From: Pestalotiopsis fici W106-1
Lineage: Eukaryota; Ascomycota; Sordariomycetes; Amphisphaeriales; Sporocadaceae
Reading direction: 5' to 3'
Length of the DNA: 64,000 nt
Assembly: GCF_000516985.1 (NCBI RefSeq)
Contig: NW_006917095.1
Coordinates: forward strand, 3,856,942-3,920,941
In this document: one piece after another, positions 48,101-61,300 of the stretch
How the letters are laid out: each line of letters opens with the position of its first letter
How positions within the stretch are numbered: position 1 is the first letter of the stretch
Notes under the pieces: model-generated
Database searches by the model: none
Told to the model about the DNA's origin: nothing
Seen by the model: the letters and a program-made list of their open reading frames with translations, nothing else
Made by a program: the position numbers and the translations under genes

Positions 48101-49841
48101 CCGGTCGTGTCACGGGAAGCGAAGATTATACCAGGCTACATCTATCATCATCTGGTACCATTGTACATAATTTCGTGCCACATGAGCTCGGAGCTTGGTT
48201 TTGGGTTTTCATTCCTGTTTGAGCCACCCAATCTTGTTCCAGTGGCAGCTCACGGATACTGACCAACAATTCCTTCCAACATCAAATTCCAGTTATCAAG
48301 AAGGACCTAATTGGCTGCTGACAGACTGGTCAGCTTCAGTTCTAAGCTGACTAATTGACATTTCCGCTAGGCACTGAGTGTTGAAGATATGCAAATAGTC
48401 GCGAATCCTGTGGTGCGATCGAGCAAGTCTGGCTTGTGCAATTTGTAGGTTGGGGTCTTTGTCATGACTTCTTATTAGACCAAAATATGCTCAAAATGGG
48501 AAACAGCTACCTATATAGATGACCTAGGCGTATAGCTTCAGTGCTAGGCGTAAAATTGAGCAATTGAGCACGAGACTGTGTGAAGGAAACTATCCAGTCC
48601 CAGAGGCATATCGCTTTCCAGAATTGTATGAGTGATACGAGCTACTCGTCATATAGCTGGCGCGAGGTGTATATGACATCGGGGATTCAGGAAATGGACA
48701 TTTCGCTCACTGAGAAAGATGGCATCATGAATGAATTAGGCACAACGAAGGAACGCATTACCTCGCCAATCTTCTTGTCTCTTGTATGGCCCCTCGCTCG
48801 GCCAGACGTGGAGTTTCCTTTAAAGACATACAGTAAACCGCTCATTCTCTTGCATGAATCATACAGGGTTATCTCCCCAAGAACTCCGTGATTCTGCAGA
48901 CCAACTATGCTAACCAGTTGGCCAATCTACAGTTGAAGTTGAAACAAGTCGGTGAGGGCTACTGTGCTCAACTCCTTGCATGATGGGGTAGGCCGACAGC
49001 CAGCTGTACATGAATAAGTTGATTGAATGTTTCTGCCTTTTCAGCATAGCACTAAGCATATATTCTATAGCAAATTCAACCGCAAGAAAGCTGATATGAG
49101 TACAAACTTGACAGTACGAAGGTTATTCTTTTCATATACGGTCCTATCAACACATCGATAATGTTTACCAGCTGCTTTTGCTCTTCTTTTCAATCTGTAC
49201 CTATAAACCTATACTATATAATCCATTAAATTGTGTATGTTTAATTGTGTACACATGATTCGCAATCAATAAATGGACATAATTGCTGTTGATTCCTACA
49301 CGAGCTGGTGCTACTTGCTAAAGCAACCCGCGGCTGTGTACACCTCTTCAATAGTAATCGCACTGCCATATCGCATGCTTGGCTCGGGCCCAGTCACTAG
49401 CATTGGGCCAAAGATTTTGAGGTTTGCATCATCGTCCATCGTCAACACAATATCTGATTCGCTCTCGGCAGATGACGGTAACCAAATGGGAGCCAGTTTC
49501 ACTGCTGCCTTTGAGCAGCAGTATCGAGGCGCAAGGTCAGCATAACGCATTTGATACGTTTTGTTAAGCTACCACCATGTATCTAAAGCATCTTCTTGTC
49601 TCTTCCATAACTTCTGGGAACGCAACCAAATATAGGAGTCATTTCCATTCGATTTTATCAATGACATTCCCCTCGAATCATTGGATGTCGAATACAATGG
49701 CACTGGTTGATTTGACTTTTGCGTTTCCTTTTACATACGCATATCGATTCTGATGCGTGTTGATCCGTCGGTGCTTGCGGGGGGAAAAAAAAAAGCTTTA
49801 GATTCTCTGTGATTCCCGAACGAGACGGTGCCATCCAGTTT
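45174..49841. other. 4.7-kb gene-poor stretch
   Basis: No coding gene is supported. A short tandem repeat lies at 46900-46930. A minus-strand frame at 49311-49550 has somewhat coding-like composition but no motif. No RNA gene or mobile element was recognised. Confidence 0.5.
46900..46930 (+). repeat. short tandem repeat, 11-bp unit
   Basis: The unit AAATCGGGAGC is repeated about 2.7 times head to tail. The function is unknown; it lies in gene-poor DNA. Confidence 0.75.
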
Positions 49842-50257
49842 TTATCCAAGCAAAGCGTAGGCTGCTGCGAGTAGAGGTATCTTCACGTGCCATACGTATT
49901 GCTTGCGAATCGTAGTAGCCTGCCCCAGCACCGGCAAAAGTGTCGCGGTCGCATTGGGATGTATTGCTCCAGTCCCCGTACTGGCGATGGTGCTGGTGAG
50001 ATTGGAGAAACCAGATGTTGAGGTAACGTCCCCGGTTTGGCTCAACACTGTCTGTGTTGTTGTAATCCGGTCCGTCTGTGTTACAGTCACATTGTTGATG
50101 ATGGAGATGACGATAACTTCTGTGGTGACTTCGGCGGTGGCTTGAGTCTGGCGGACCTTTAGTGAAGAGCACATCATCTTAAGAATCCTAGCGCCGAGCT
50201 TACGATGATGCCAAAAGTCAGTGCAAGCAAGATCGCCATGGAGAGACGAAATATCAT
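49842..50257 (-). CDS. small Ser/Thr-rich secreted protein, possibly GPI-anchored
   Basis: Two exons (50257-50204 and 50156-49842) separated by a 47-nt intron give 122 residues. Exon 1 codes for a hydrophobic signal peptide, MIFRLSMAILLALTFGII. The mature part is rich in Thr, Ser and Val with repeated T-V-T/T-T-T patterns (NNVTVTQTDRITTTQTV) and several N-glycosylation sequons (NVT, NLT, NAT). It ends in a basic patch followed by a hydrophobic tail, VWHVKIPLLAAAYALLG, which fits a GPI-attachment signal. Such proteins are typical of the fungal cell surface and are poorly conserved, so no family is named. Without splicing, the exon 2 frame still has an upstream ATG at 50288 but no signal peptide. 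The intron is inferred from the good GTAAGC donor and the resulting signal sequence. Confidence 0.6.
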
Positions 50258-52068
50258 ATCTGCGGTCGCTTGCAGCGTTCTCGAACACTATTTGAGGCGG
50301 TGGCGGCTAAGCTTGTGCATTCGATTCTGGCAAAGAGCTCAATGAATCGAGAGGGGCCGGGATGAGGATATTATGGCGCAACCAAGTATTCAGGGCGTGG
50401 GAATATGGTCGCTAGTTGAATAGTATCATCGGTTTTGTCGTGCTGTGTATTCTGACCTACTGACACTTGCTGATGGATGTGTAGATCTCCCTTGGGATTC
50501 GACAGGTCTTGCCCTGTGATAGATACACACTTAGCGAGCACTGCGCGGTATATAGAGTCGACTATCAAGGTCCGTTGGATTTACGATTTTCCGGTTCACG
50601 AGGAGAGTATAACAAGAGAGAAATTCTCAGAGAGATTTGAATGATAATGGGCATTATGTCACTTACACATCATTCGATGCGACCAATTCAATAGCAAACT
50701 TGTTGCAACGCAAACTTTTGAGACGGTATCCAGAATGGCAGGTGATCCTTGTTGACAGCGTCGTGATAGTAGATCTGAGACCGGGACGGGCAAATGGACA
50801 TGGACTGGTAATTTTCAAGTGAACCGGACGACTGCTCTGCTTTGGGTACGTTCAAAACCCCGGGCCACGAATTTGCAATACAAACAAATGGTAAGCTGAA
50901 ACTGCGAGGCCGACACAGTGGAGTTAACAACCCGTGAATAGCTCAGCCTAGGCGTTACGCAGGGACTTTGGTAGAGAGGCTATACGCGTTGTCTGAAACT
51001 GGAAAGGTCGCATCACCTGGCCATCCAATTTCAGCCTGTGCGGCTAAGTCCAAGCTGAAGGATTTCTCATCGAATACAATCACTCGTCCTGGGCCAGTGA
51101 GGTTTTCTTCTGCTTTTTCTTCTGCCTCTGTCTGCTCCTTTCCCCTTCTCCCTGATTGAGGAGCATCGAGGGGGTCGATCATTCTAGATAGATGCATAGT
51201 CTCATTGGTGGTATCCTCGATGAATACATTACAACATTCAGCGGAATGTATATGCGAGTCAAACAGGCTCGTGTATTGTACCTCGAGAGATTGTTGTTTA
51301 ACAAGAGAACCAAGTATGCAAGGAACTCTCTTCATGTGAACATGCATTCCTGGTCCGCTGCACAATAGGTGACAACTGAAAGTAACTGGAAACACCAAGT
51401 CAGGAATGTAGATACAGAGATTCGAGCAGGTCTATTAGCACTATCAATGCTATCCTAGTAAACATGCACCACCTGCTGATCACTATATTTGGTGATCACA
51501 GGCGGCACGCCAACTAAGCGTCGGTAGCATTCCAAGAAAGCCATCCAACGATTACCTTGCGGCAGACCTGCACTACGAATCAATGAAGTACCCCCAGAAA
51601 GTGCGTGTCCATGAGTGTCCATGTCGGACTGAGTTCAAAATATAAGTCAAATGGCGACCAATGATTCAGCATAAGGGGGGACTGAACCCAATGCGCTCTT
51701 GCCAAATTAAGTAATGCCGAAATTGCGAGCAAGTCTGTCGCTGATGCGTGTCTAAGTTATGCTTCCATACACCGAGATGATGATGTCCTGTTGAGAAATG
51801 TTTGCAGTCTTGGAAATTGTGCGAAATGGCTATGTGCGAGTGGTTGTCTCGAGCACAGGAAGCTCATGGTAAATCAGAAATGAAGAACGCCGGAATGTCT
51901 AAATGCAGCGACCGCGCAAGATTGACGGTACATATGTAAACCATACACCCGCACACACAGCATGTAGTATTTGGATATGCTGATGGAGGTCGAAGAAAAT
52001 GCTGAAAATGGGGGTATCTCGAGGGATGCGCAAGGCTTGCTGAACACCGGCATCCTGCCTTTCATGAA
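50258..52068. other. intergenic, one doubtful minus-strand frame
   Basis: A minus-strand frame at 50955-51398 (147 codons) has a hydrophilic, Glu-rich middle (EQTEAEEKAEEN) and somewhat coding-like composition. It could be the last exon of a gene I cannot reconstruct. No splice partner or family was found, so it is not called. Nothing else is recognisable. Confidence 0.4.
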
Positions 52069-52592
52069 CTAATGCTGTTTTGGCTGTCCTTGGGACTTCG
52101 TTGTTGATTTAGAATCTTGTGGTTGTTGTGTGTAGGAGTGATGTTGTCGAACCTAATTAGCTGGTCAGCAAGAGAATAATCAAACCGCTTTTGTGTCAAA
52201 ACACCTACACGTTGTCGACCTCTTCTTTCCTCTTCTGGATAGCTGACTTTCTGCCTACCCTCCTCGTGCCAGGCGCTGAGGCTCTTGCCGCCGAACATGA
52301 GATCATCGTCCTCGATGGATATTGATTCCATCCAGCCACAAGCCTGCGACCCTCCCTCTGCGACCATGTAGTGGGAGGACGCATCCTGCTGGGAGTAGTG
52401 GGGATTTGTCGACGTGGTTACCATCTTGAGCGGTGAAGGGTTGATGGTAGTGGAATTGCTGTGTGGTTGCAGTGTGGTCCGCTTCGTAGTGTTGGACGAT
52501 CCAGTATGTGGCAGTGGAGATGAATACGACTTCCTCCGCAGATGATATGTGAACTGCGACGAAGTTCTGTTGGCAGAGCGAGGCGAAGACAT
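52069..52592 (-). CDS. uncharacterised small basic protein with an acidic patch
   Basis: I do not recognise the family with certainty. A start at 52592 (MSSPRSANR) gives an N-terminal half rich in Ser, Thr, Arg and His, then a denser segment with GWMESISIEDDDLMFGGKSL, followed by SAWHEEGRQ and YPEEERRGRQR. A probable intron (GTAGGT donor, CTGAC branch-like site, TTAG acceptor) then joins to a Gln-rich tail, VRQHHSYTQQPQDSK, and a stop at 52069. Without splicing the frame ends at 52062 instead. The segment around EDDDLMFGGKSLSAW looks conserved in character: an acidic motif next to a hydrophobic Trp, as in short interaction motifs. The leader is long and contains a T-run and a TTTC repeat. The upstream open frame to 53168 is low-complexity leader, not protein. 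Confidence 0.6.
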
Positions 52593-53249
52593 AAGAGGTG
52601 GGTTGTAATGATTGGAGGTTGGGAGCGACCGAATAGTAACGTCGACCGTCAGTCGAGGGCCTGTTTTGGGTTTAGGAGTCCGTTTACTATATATTCTTCC
52701 TGAACAAAAGGAGGAAGGAGGGAGGGCGAGTCGAGTTCGATAACCTAGGTTGCTTGACGGTTTTTTTTTTTTTTTTTTCTTTCTTTCTTTCTGCGTTTCG
52801 AGTCGTGCTTCGAGGGCGGTAACTACGAATCGCGAAGCCGAGTCTCTGGATAGTTGATGTGTATCTCCCGGGATCGGATCGGCGGCAGAGGATAGGTCGG
52901 TAGGTGAAAGGTGGTAGGTAGTTGTTAAATTAATATAGTGTACGTCTGTAGTGCGCCTGCAAGCGTCGCACGCGCGCGCGCAGATGAGTTGTCTCGGCTC
53001 AGCCGTCTCTGCCTTGCATGTGTAAGCCCTTGCTTGTAGAACGGCGAGCTGTCGCTTGTCGCTATCGCTGCTGGATTTGAGGCTGCCGAAGGTTTGTCCA
53101 AGCTTCGCGGTTGGGAAAAGGTATATCGCACAGAAAGTACGGGATCGTTGAATGTTGTTGGGAAGCAAATGGAAAGAATGGGGAACCGAGAGACGCGTGG
53201 GAATCCTCGGGCAACGTGGGCGCGCACTAGTTTAAAATGTATTGGACGA

Positions 53250-53268
53250 ATGCGATGCGATGCGATGC
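53250..53268 (+). repeat. TGCGA pentamer repeat
   Basis: Nearly four head-to-tail copies of TGCGA, followed by two diverged ATGCGCGGG units. It probably arose by slippage. Confidence 0.75.
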
Positions 53269-53555
53269 GCGGGAGATGCGCGGGCGATGAGATTTGATAT
53301 GGATAATAGATCGTGGACAGCAGTAGAGGAACAAGGAACAAAAGGCAAGGTACTGCCTAATCCAGATGTTGTGGGCGAGGTTGTCGAGCTGTCACTAGCA
53401 CAGAAAGTACTAGTATTCGTATGATTTGTACCTCCCTGGCCTGCCCACCTCACCTGAAAGCTGGGGAAAGGAGGGACTGGACCCAACTGGACCCAACTGG
53501 CCCCCCTCTCTTCTCCAGCTCCCCTCTTACTCTCTGGGACGAAAGGCGGTCTCGC

Positions 53556-53639
53556 CCGGGGGGAGGAGGAGGAGAAGGGGGGAGGCTGGGGAGGGGGGGG
53601 GGGGGGGGTCGAGGAGGGTTTTGGGAGGGGCTAAGGGGG
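53556..53639 (+). repeat. G-rich tract with G-quadruplex potential
   Basis: The plus strand carries many runs of three or more G within about 84 bases, including one uninterrupted run of roughly 16 G, separated by short A, C or T spacers. This meets the usual G3+N1-7 pattern several times over. It lies about 1 kb upstream of the 52069-52592 gene. Confidence 0.75.
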
Positions 53640-56600
53640 CCTCATTCAGCGCTCAACGCTTACAAGAATGCGCAGAAAACACACCCAGATCCCAGCTGGA
53701 CTGTATGCGGGGAATTCCGGAAAAGGGAACTCAGAAACATACCTGAGGTGAGCTGCTTGGTACTTGACTGCGGCGGTCCTGTGGCTCTCGTGGCTTACAG
53801 GTTTGACGCAGTAGGTATCTAGCGTACCAGGGGTTGTCGGGAGGCTTGTTCTGGGTGGATGGCCCAGCCCGACAGGGTGGTCGTGGTGATTCAGTTTTAG
53901 CGGGAATAGCGCCGTGCTGTACTTTGTTGGCTGGGGGGCGCTGATTCAGGTCGGGTCTGGGCGGCAACATGAAGGCAGGGCAGGTGTGCTATGAGGTGTC
54001 GCGGGCGTCAAAGCGGTCTATTGCAATGCTTCGGATCAGACTTTGCCGAGTCAAGGCAACTTCAATGAAAACGTACAACGTGGACTAGGAAAACAGCTCG
54101 CTTAGTAACGTAGTGCACAAGATCTGTCAAGACAAGATGACAGATGTGGTTATCGAAAAGAGCGTTCATGTGAGGTCATCGCAGGATTAGTCCAACATGC
54201 CGAGGAGGGGAGCGTGTTCCATCGTCTGTTGTCTGCCAGAGGCAATAATGACGAAACAAGGTGCCAGGTTGATTTGTGCTTGGGATTGAATCTGGTGGGC
54301 TGTACATTAGGAAGTACGGACCACTTCGTACGTAGCGAAGCCCACTGAGCCTTACCAGCATGCACAGAATGACACAGAAGAGAAGATGAATGGGCCTTGG
54401 CCGCCGACACACCAACAACAATGAGTACATTCACACGATGTATGTAGACAGGCAGGTAAGTATAGCAATCATTGTTACCCATACATAGCTGCCCGGGAAA
54501 GAATTAGGTCTCCATCCTCCCATCATGTCTTGTGAGGAATATATCACCCAAATACGGACCCTCATTCCCTTTACCTTGTAGGTTGTACAATAAGACCCGT
54601 GTGTATTGATGCCCATTTGCGCTTGATCATAACATCATTTGAGGTGTCATCCTAAACGCCTTTCTGCTTCTACAGGTATTAGCACGCGACTCAGGCCTCT
54701 ATTCTGACTAGTACCGCAGGTTGCCACCATTTTTATTTGTCCAACAGCGTTTGGACTGATGATCGATGCCTGCTGACTGATAACTGCTGACTGAGCATTA
54801 AACGCTGACTCGCTACCTACTCTGACCTATAACTCTGTCTGTATTGTGCATAAAAGCTGCTCTACCCATCCATCATCACGACGGGTAACCCGACACTACA
54901 CTAGATTCAGCCCTGTGGCGGCTATGCAAACCCTCAATTTACATGTATGCGCCATTTCCTCACGTCCTAGAATTTTCAAAATCGGGACGTCATGGCGAAG
55001 ATGGATTTTGTGAGATCCAAGAAAGATGCCCTTGACGCTGCTCCATGTTCGTTTCTGTAATACTTGCAAAGCCCAGACGTTGCATATCGTCATAAGAGGC
55101 CGAAAAGGTCATGATCTTCACTTGTTACCAGCACCATTCGCCGAGGTTCCGAACGTTTGTGGCGCTCAGGCTGACAATGCCAGACGCGTTTACTGCTATT
55201 TGTTAAATTCAAATAGATCTTCAATCTTGGCAGAGCCAGCTCCATATTTCATGTAAAATTGACCAAAGGCTTGCCAAAAGACCCGCCTGGGGAATATGGC
55301 AGCCAGAGGATGGCATTGCGAGGTATTCCTCACCTGGTACCGTTTGGCAAACCCCACCCTAAGTCAGAACATGTACTCCCTATAATAACGGGAATGAGGA
55401 GACCAAACAAATAAAAATAAAGCAAGAACCAATACCATTTGTTATTAGTGAAGAAACGCCAAACAATATCTGTTTCTATTACCTTTTCTTCTGCATCATG
55501 GGGTTATATTGTACAGTAAATTCCCTTGAGTGGCTGGCTAGCTAACAGCCGTACGGAGAATGCCAGGTCAGCAGCCTACGCCCAGCGTGGTGTCACGGGC
55601 AGCTGGAACACATAGGTTAGATCAGCTTTCATGCACTGGCGACTACATTCACCGTCTTTCTACGCTCACTGTCAAGATAGCGGGGATCGGTACGACAAAG
55701 GTAAAGACTTTTCAAATTTTCGTCCATATTTAGGTAACGAATCTGCCAGACAGGGCTGCGGGCACCATAACCCATACTGCGCAGATCTGTGACAGCAAAA
55801 TTTGTTTTTCACATGCTGAAGGAGTAAAAGTTCTTAGTTGTAAGTGACTAGCGTGAGAAGGATCGCAACCGCTCATGCGATCTGCCCTGTGAGGCCCGCC
55901 ATACCTTGCTTGGTATCTCCGATCTTCTGAGACGCGACTTTCGTGTCACTCTAACGCTGGCTGTTTTATTTGGATGTAGAAGAGAAAGCCTACAAGCAGC
56001 GTTATCTGAGCCTCTTCTATTAATTTATGAGGATCTCGCCAGCCGCATTCTTCTTGCATATGCATCTCTTCTCTGTTATGGCATTGATCGATCGTCTCAA
56101 CAGACCATTTGATGACAAGTGCAATCGACCTCGTGTATTAGAAGGGATACGAGAAGGTCAGATAATGAATGTCGAGGGCCTGGTAACTCCTTTTGGCTGA
56201 ACCAACATTTTGGGCTGAATCTTTTCTTAGTCCGCGGACAGCAAGCCAGAACCGGAGGTTTGGAAAGCATATGTACGTATGTATTGATTGGCCTGTATAC
56301 CTTGCTCTTCTATGTCGCCAACTGTTATTCATGGTATCGTGGCCGCGCAATTTATTTCCTTGTCGCATAGCAAAATCCCGCCTTTCTGATGTGAGATAAG
56401 CAATATGATGTACAAGGGCGGAAAGCATGAGGAAGCTTCCTGGTTGACACTGCCAGGTCGTGCTCTTGAAGCTCCGTATTGAGAGCCACTAACATCTACC
56501 GTCACTGCGGCTTCGCGCCGGTATGGTGTTTCTGGAACATTACTCAAAATGGCGTCGTTCTTCCATGGTCTAGAAAATGATTGAATCATTGCAACTTACA

Positions 56601-58337
56601 ATTATTACCCATCTAGTGTGAACCAAGCCTCTGTGTACTCGCATAGACCCCGCTTAGCGCCAAGCTCTATTGTAGCGGGGAGCGAAATTGTAGTATTTCC
56701 CCAGTGTTGTAGACCGGCTGGCTGCCAAAGTAATAATTATGCTAGGACCCCTAAAAGCTACGAATGCTGTCCAACACCTGTGTATGACATATCGTATCAT
56801 TGTTTTATACCTTTTTTTTTTTTTTTTTTTTTTTGAAATTACTCGAGGGTATCAGAAGTCGGCGAGGTCAGTTTTCTTTCTTGAATGTTTCCTTAGAAAA
56901 GACACTTCTGGTCATTTCAGAGAACAAATGGTGGAATGCGTATTCCCACAAATCAAAGATCATCGCATTGGGCAAATGATCAGTCAAGAGTCACGAGTTT
57001 TAATCCGCCCAAAGCTGATGTTGCCTCCTCCAACAGCAGGCGGCGGTACAGAGATTACTTGATTGAGCGGGTGATCTACATTCGTACAACATTGAGTATG
57101 TATAGATAGCCTTGGACCTTGGTATGCCTCTGGCTGGTTTGCTTGGTATTTGCCCAGGAGGCAAGTATGTGTCCAAGGAGGCTAATACGTTGTTGCCTCG
57201 AAGGCTTTCTCGCACATTCCCGACTTTTCACATCAGATTGGTTAGCAGGGAAGGGTGTCACGTTACCCCTCTTCGGCCTTTCTATCCACATTTTGACTTA
57301 CAGCTTACCGTGTGTGCTGATCACCTGAAACTTCAAACTTCTAGTATATAGAAATCGTGATAAGAAGACTAGTCTGCTGACTCGAGGCTCGGTTTCCCCC
57401 CCTCCTTTGTAGGCACATTAAAAATTCGTGAGATAAATCGCGAGCATACTCTTTGTGTAAAAATATATTCTGCGGAGAATGACACGATAGCCAACATTAA
57501 AGCGCATACTTAACCACATAGAATGCTGCTAGAATTACTGGGCAACTAGAACGTGAATCGGGAGGAGCCAGTAAGTAGCGATCTCTCATCCCTGTCTCCC
57601 ACTGTCGTCATTCCGCCCGCATTTGCCGCCCGCGGGCCCATCCCATTCGTAATTAGCCCGCCAACTAGCTATGTACTTGTAATGATGCAGAGCTACGTGA
57701 CGTGCACTACATTTAGTATACGCTACTGTACTCATAATTACTAGTGGCCGAGGTGCCAGACAACCGGTTTTCTCTTTGTGGATTCATGATGGATACATGC
57801 GCTGAGATTATTCCTTGGTGATATCATCGTCATGGCAAGGCTTATGCGCCACTCGACCCAATAATCAACCCGGGTAGTATGATGGTATACCACCTTGTCT
57901 AAAGTAGCAATGAGGAAGATCTCTTGTTGCGACATGCCCATTACAAATTACCATTACATGTAGAATACCTTGACTTGACTCGAAGGCATAGCCAGCAATC
58001 TTGAACATGCTTCAAATTTTGATCATTGTTGATTGATAAGCTTATGTTATTTTGACCCTTGCCCTTGCAACTGTGTATACTTGTAGCGGACAAAAGCTGT
58101 GTTTATAGGAGATCTTGCTTGTTACAGGCCTGAGTCCGACACAAACGTGAACCGTGGCACTACGCCTTTCGTTTATTGCATGATCGGAAATGGTTCATGC
58201 CGGCGTATACTCACGAAGCTACTCACGAAGCTCAAATGCTTCTGATTCCTTGCGCGGCATTCTCCTGGACCTGAAAACCTGTACCTTCCATTCCCATTCC
58301 CACGCCATCATTGACTAACATGACATGAATCGTGCTC

Positions 58338-61300
58338 TTACTCCAAACCCCTGAATCTGCGGTTGAATTCTTCGACAGCAACAGCAACCATGCGATACAA
58401 GAATGTTCGTCCGCTTTCCTCGCCAATTGGGATAAAAGGACCGTTCGTACCTCCTCGGAGAACAATGCTGAGACCCGTGCGCTCCTTTGCAATCGTCTGA
58501 ACGTCCTTGAGGGAAACATCCCACTCGGTCGTCAGGCGCCGACTCCTAATAAGCAAGATTCGGCTATATGTTACCATGACAACCATGTCCTCACGAGGAA
58601 GTTCAAGGTGAGCAATGTACTCCTCGTTGAAGTAGCGTCCATTGTCAACCTGCTTGAGCCATGATTGACCAAGAGCCTCCCGCTGATTGTAGGGCCGAAC
58701 AACACCGTCCGAGGGTATGAATCGAGTAATGCGTACGCGGTCTAGCTCTGAGCCATCAAAAACAGTAGTGGTATTGCGGACACCCTCCGATACGTTGGAG
58801 GCGAAATCGAGCACACCCACAGCAGGTTTGGTCAGCAAACCGAGAGCGCCCTTACCCACGCCCTTGAAGAACCCTGCAGCTCCTTCCTGCTCTGCACCTT
58901 CAAGCGGCTTCTTCGCAACACCACCAACACCAGAAGCAATAGAGGTGAAAAATGAGTTGGCGCCAGCCGTGAACCCGTAGAGAGCGTGCTTCGGTCGGTT
59001 GCGAGCGCGCGTGATACGTCGACGGTCCTGGAACTGCTTATCCAGGGTTGCAGCGGCGAGTCCTTTGCTGAAGCTGCCAGTAATCTTTGAGAACGAATCT
59101 GAAAACCCATAGACTGACTTCTTGACAAAGCTGGCTGCTCCTTTGGCAATACCAATGCCCAGATCCTCGGGCTTGTCTGACATGATGAGTCCTTGATATG
59201 GTTCGTAGAAGACATCCGTAATACCGCTACTGATGTTGTTGAACAAACCGACCGGGTTGCCCAAGAAATCGGCGCTGCCAATAATCTTGTGGACTTGGTA
59301 AATAACCTCCTGGCTGTAATGGTTCGACATGTTCTGAACGAGGACTGGAATGGAGACACGGGCATTCTCAAGCAGCAAGGCATTCAGACGAATGGGTGCA
59401 TCGTTCACATTGCCGATGGCCATGGTCATTGCATTGATGAAAAACATGACCGGGTTATGTGATGATGTCTTGTCCTCCACGTTGACACGCTCAGTGCGCA
59501 TGAAGGACAGGTCAAGCTGCATGGGCTGAATGTTGAGCACCTCAAAGTAAATGTCTTGCCCGGATTGCTGCTGCTTGGGCTCAGGAATGTCGAGCCCCTC
59601 ATCGCATAGCTTGCCTTCGTGGGTTTCTGTCCAAGAGGCACCAGGAACCTTTGTAAAGTCAAGCACGGCGTAAATGAAATCTTCGTCGAGTTCGACCGTC
59701 ATCTGCTGCAAGAGCAATGTAGCATACTTGACATACAGAACACCGTATGAATCGTCCTTGACTCTTGTGACCATGGCATGGAGAGACGGATGTGTTTCAA
59801 TTTCCTGGGCCTGCTTCGGAACCACTGAAGGATATAGGACCATCGGGAAGAGCCCTCCATAGAGCTGATTATCGATCTGAATCCACTTGATTGAAGCACT
59901 GACGCTTTGGTAGAGAGCCGACTCATTGAACTTCAGTTGGACGTCTCTAAATGTCACGTACGCCAACTCTTTGAGTTGTGAGTTGATAAGGGAAATGCCA
60001 ATGCCGGACAGCTTCAGGGCTGCTTGAAATGTGGTTCCAGTATCGAGCTGCTTGACCTCAAAACCACCTGTGCTGTTCGTACTTAGACCAGTTCCAGTTC
60101 TTTGTCGGTAGAGGCTCTTGTTTGCTTTGAAGTTGGACAGGATCAGGGTCTGTGTTGGACCATCTGCGGCAACATTGATGTCGATGATCTTCTGGTTGCC
60201 CGAGGCGCCCACAAACTTCATGGGAATCAGATTGCCAATCTCGGCTAATTTGACATGCCGCTCCTTGTTGGAGGTACTGATCACGACCTCCTTGAACTTG
60301 GCGGCAGGGAAGTCCCAAGCATACGGCATGATACTACGGGGCGGAAGTTTATATCGTATAGGCCGCCATCCTGATCGGTCTTCCACACCATCTTCGTCGA
60401 CATTGGGATTAGCCTGCCAGAAGGTAAATTCTGTATCGCTCTCGTTACGCATGGAGAAGGGCCAATTTTTGGTCTCAATGCTAAGATGCAAGAATATTGT
60501 TGCATCTTCCATCAACGTTTCGACACGAATCAGGCGCTGTCGTTGTCCAGCCTTTGCAATCTTGACGTGTGTGGTTCCTAGGTCAGAGATATTGAACGAT
60601 GAGCTCCACTGATTGTCAATGCCAGGATAACACAACGCAAGCTGCTTTACTTGTGATCTTTGCAAGGCGTGGAGAGGCTGTAAAGCACCAGGCTTCAGCG
60701 TCATGATATTGGACGAGCCAGGTTCTCGTATATTGAGTTCTTCGCCAGACTTGTTCTGAACGACAAATCTTGGGGCCAAGGTGACAACTCTGGTCATCTT
60801 GTATTTGCCCTCTCCTGCCTCGACAGTGATACCGACGTGGTACTCTGCGCTCTTGTTCATAGCCGGAAGGACAACATCAGTGGTGCTACCGATGGCGTCG
60901 AAACTCTGGGGCTTGCTCCATTCAGAATCGCCAACTTTGAGAAGAGCACGATTCCTGTGATCATCACTTCCGAATGAAAACATGAACGGCAGCGCTTTGG
61001 GTTGTTCCTGATCTGAGTTGTCCATGAGCGGCGATTGACCCGCAGCTCGTTTGGCTTGCTGAAGAAACTGCTTGCCACGGATGTTGACTTCTAGGGCAGT
61101 CTTGTTCAAGACGACATAGGGGCTGTAAACAGTAATCTTGAAAGCGCCACCACCATTGGGAACCTTGAAGTAGTGGAGTCGTAGCTGGAGCTGCAAGCCT
61201 TCCTCATCTTTGCACACCAGCTTGTGTTCTTTGTGGAAATCGTCTTGTTGTCCGGGATTGATGATTGCGAATTCGCTGGGTTTGAATACTGTGTCCTGCA

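Larger units (their letters stand above)
52593..58337. other. 5.7-kb gene-poor stretch upstream of the small basic protein gene
   Basis: This contains the probable long leader of the 52069-52592 gene (T-run 52761-52778 and TTTC repeats), a TGCGA pentamer repeat (about 53250-53268), a strongly G-rich tract (53556-53639) and a T-run at 56812-56834. A direct repeat of ACTCACGAAGCT lies at 58209-58232, close to the Vps13 stop. No coding gene is supported. Confidence 0.5.

Noticed and set aside
49311..49550. Minus-strand frame with partly coding-like composition
   Set aside because: Only 79 codons, with no splice partner or motif; the opposite strand is open over the same bases.
52593..53168. N-terminal extension of the 52069-52592 protein up to 53168
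   Set aside because: It would translate a poly-T tract and TTTC repeats as poly-Lys; this is better read as leader and promoter DNA.
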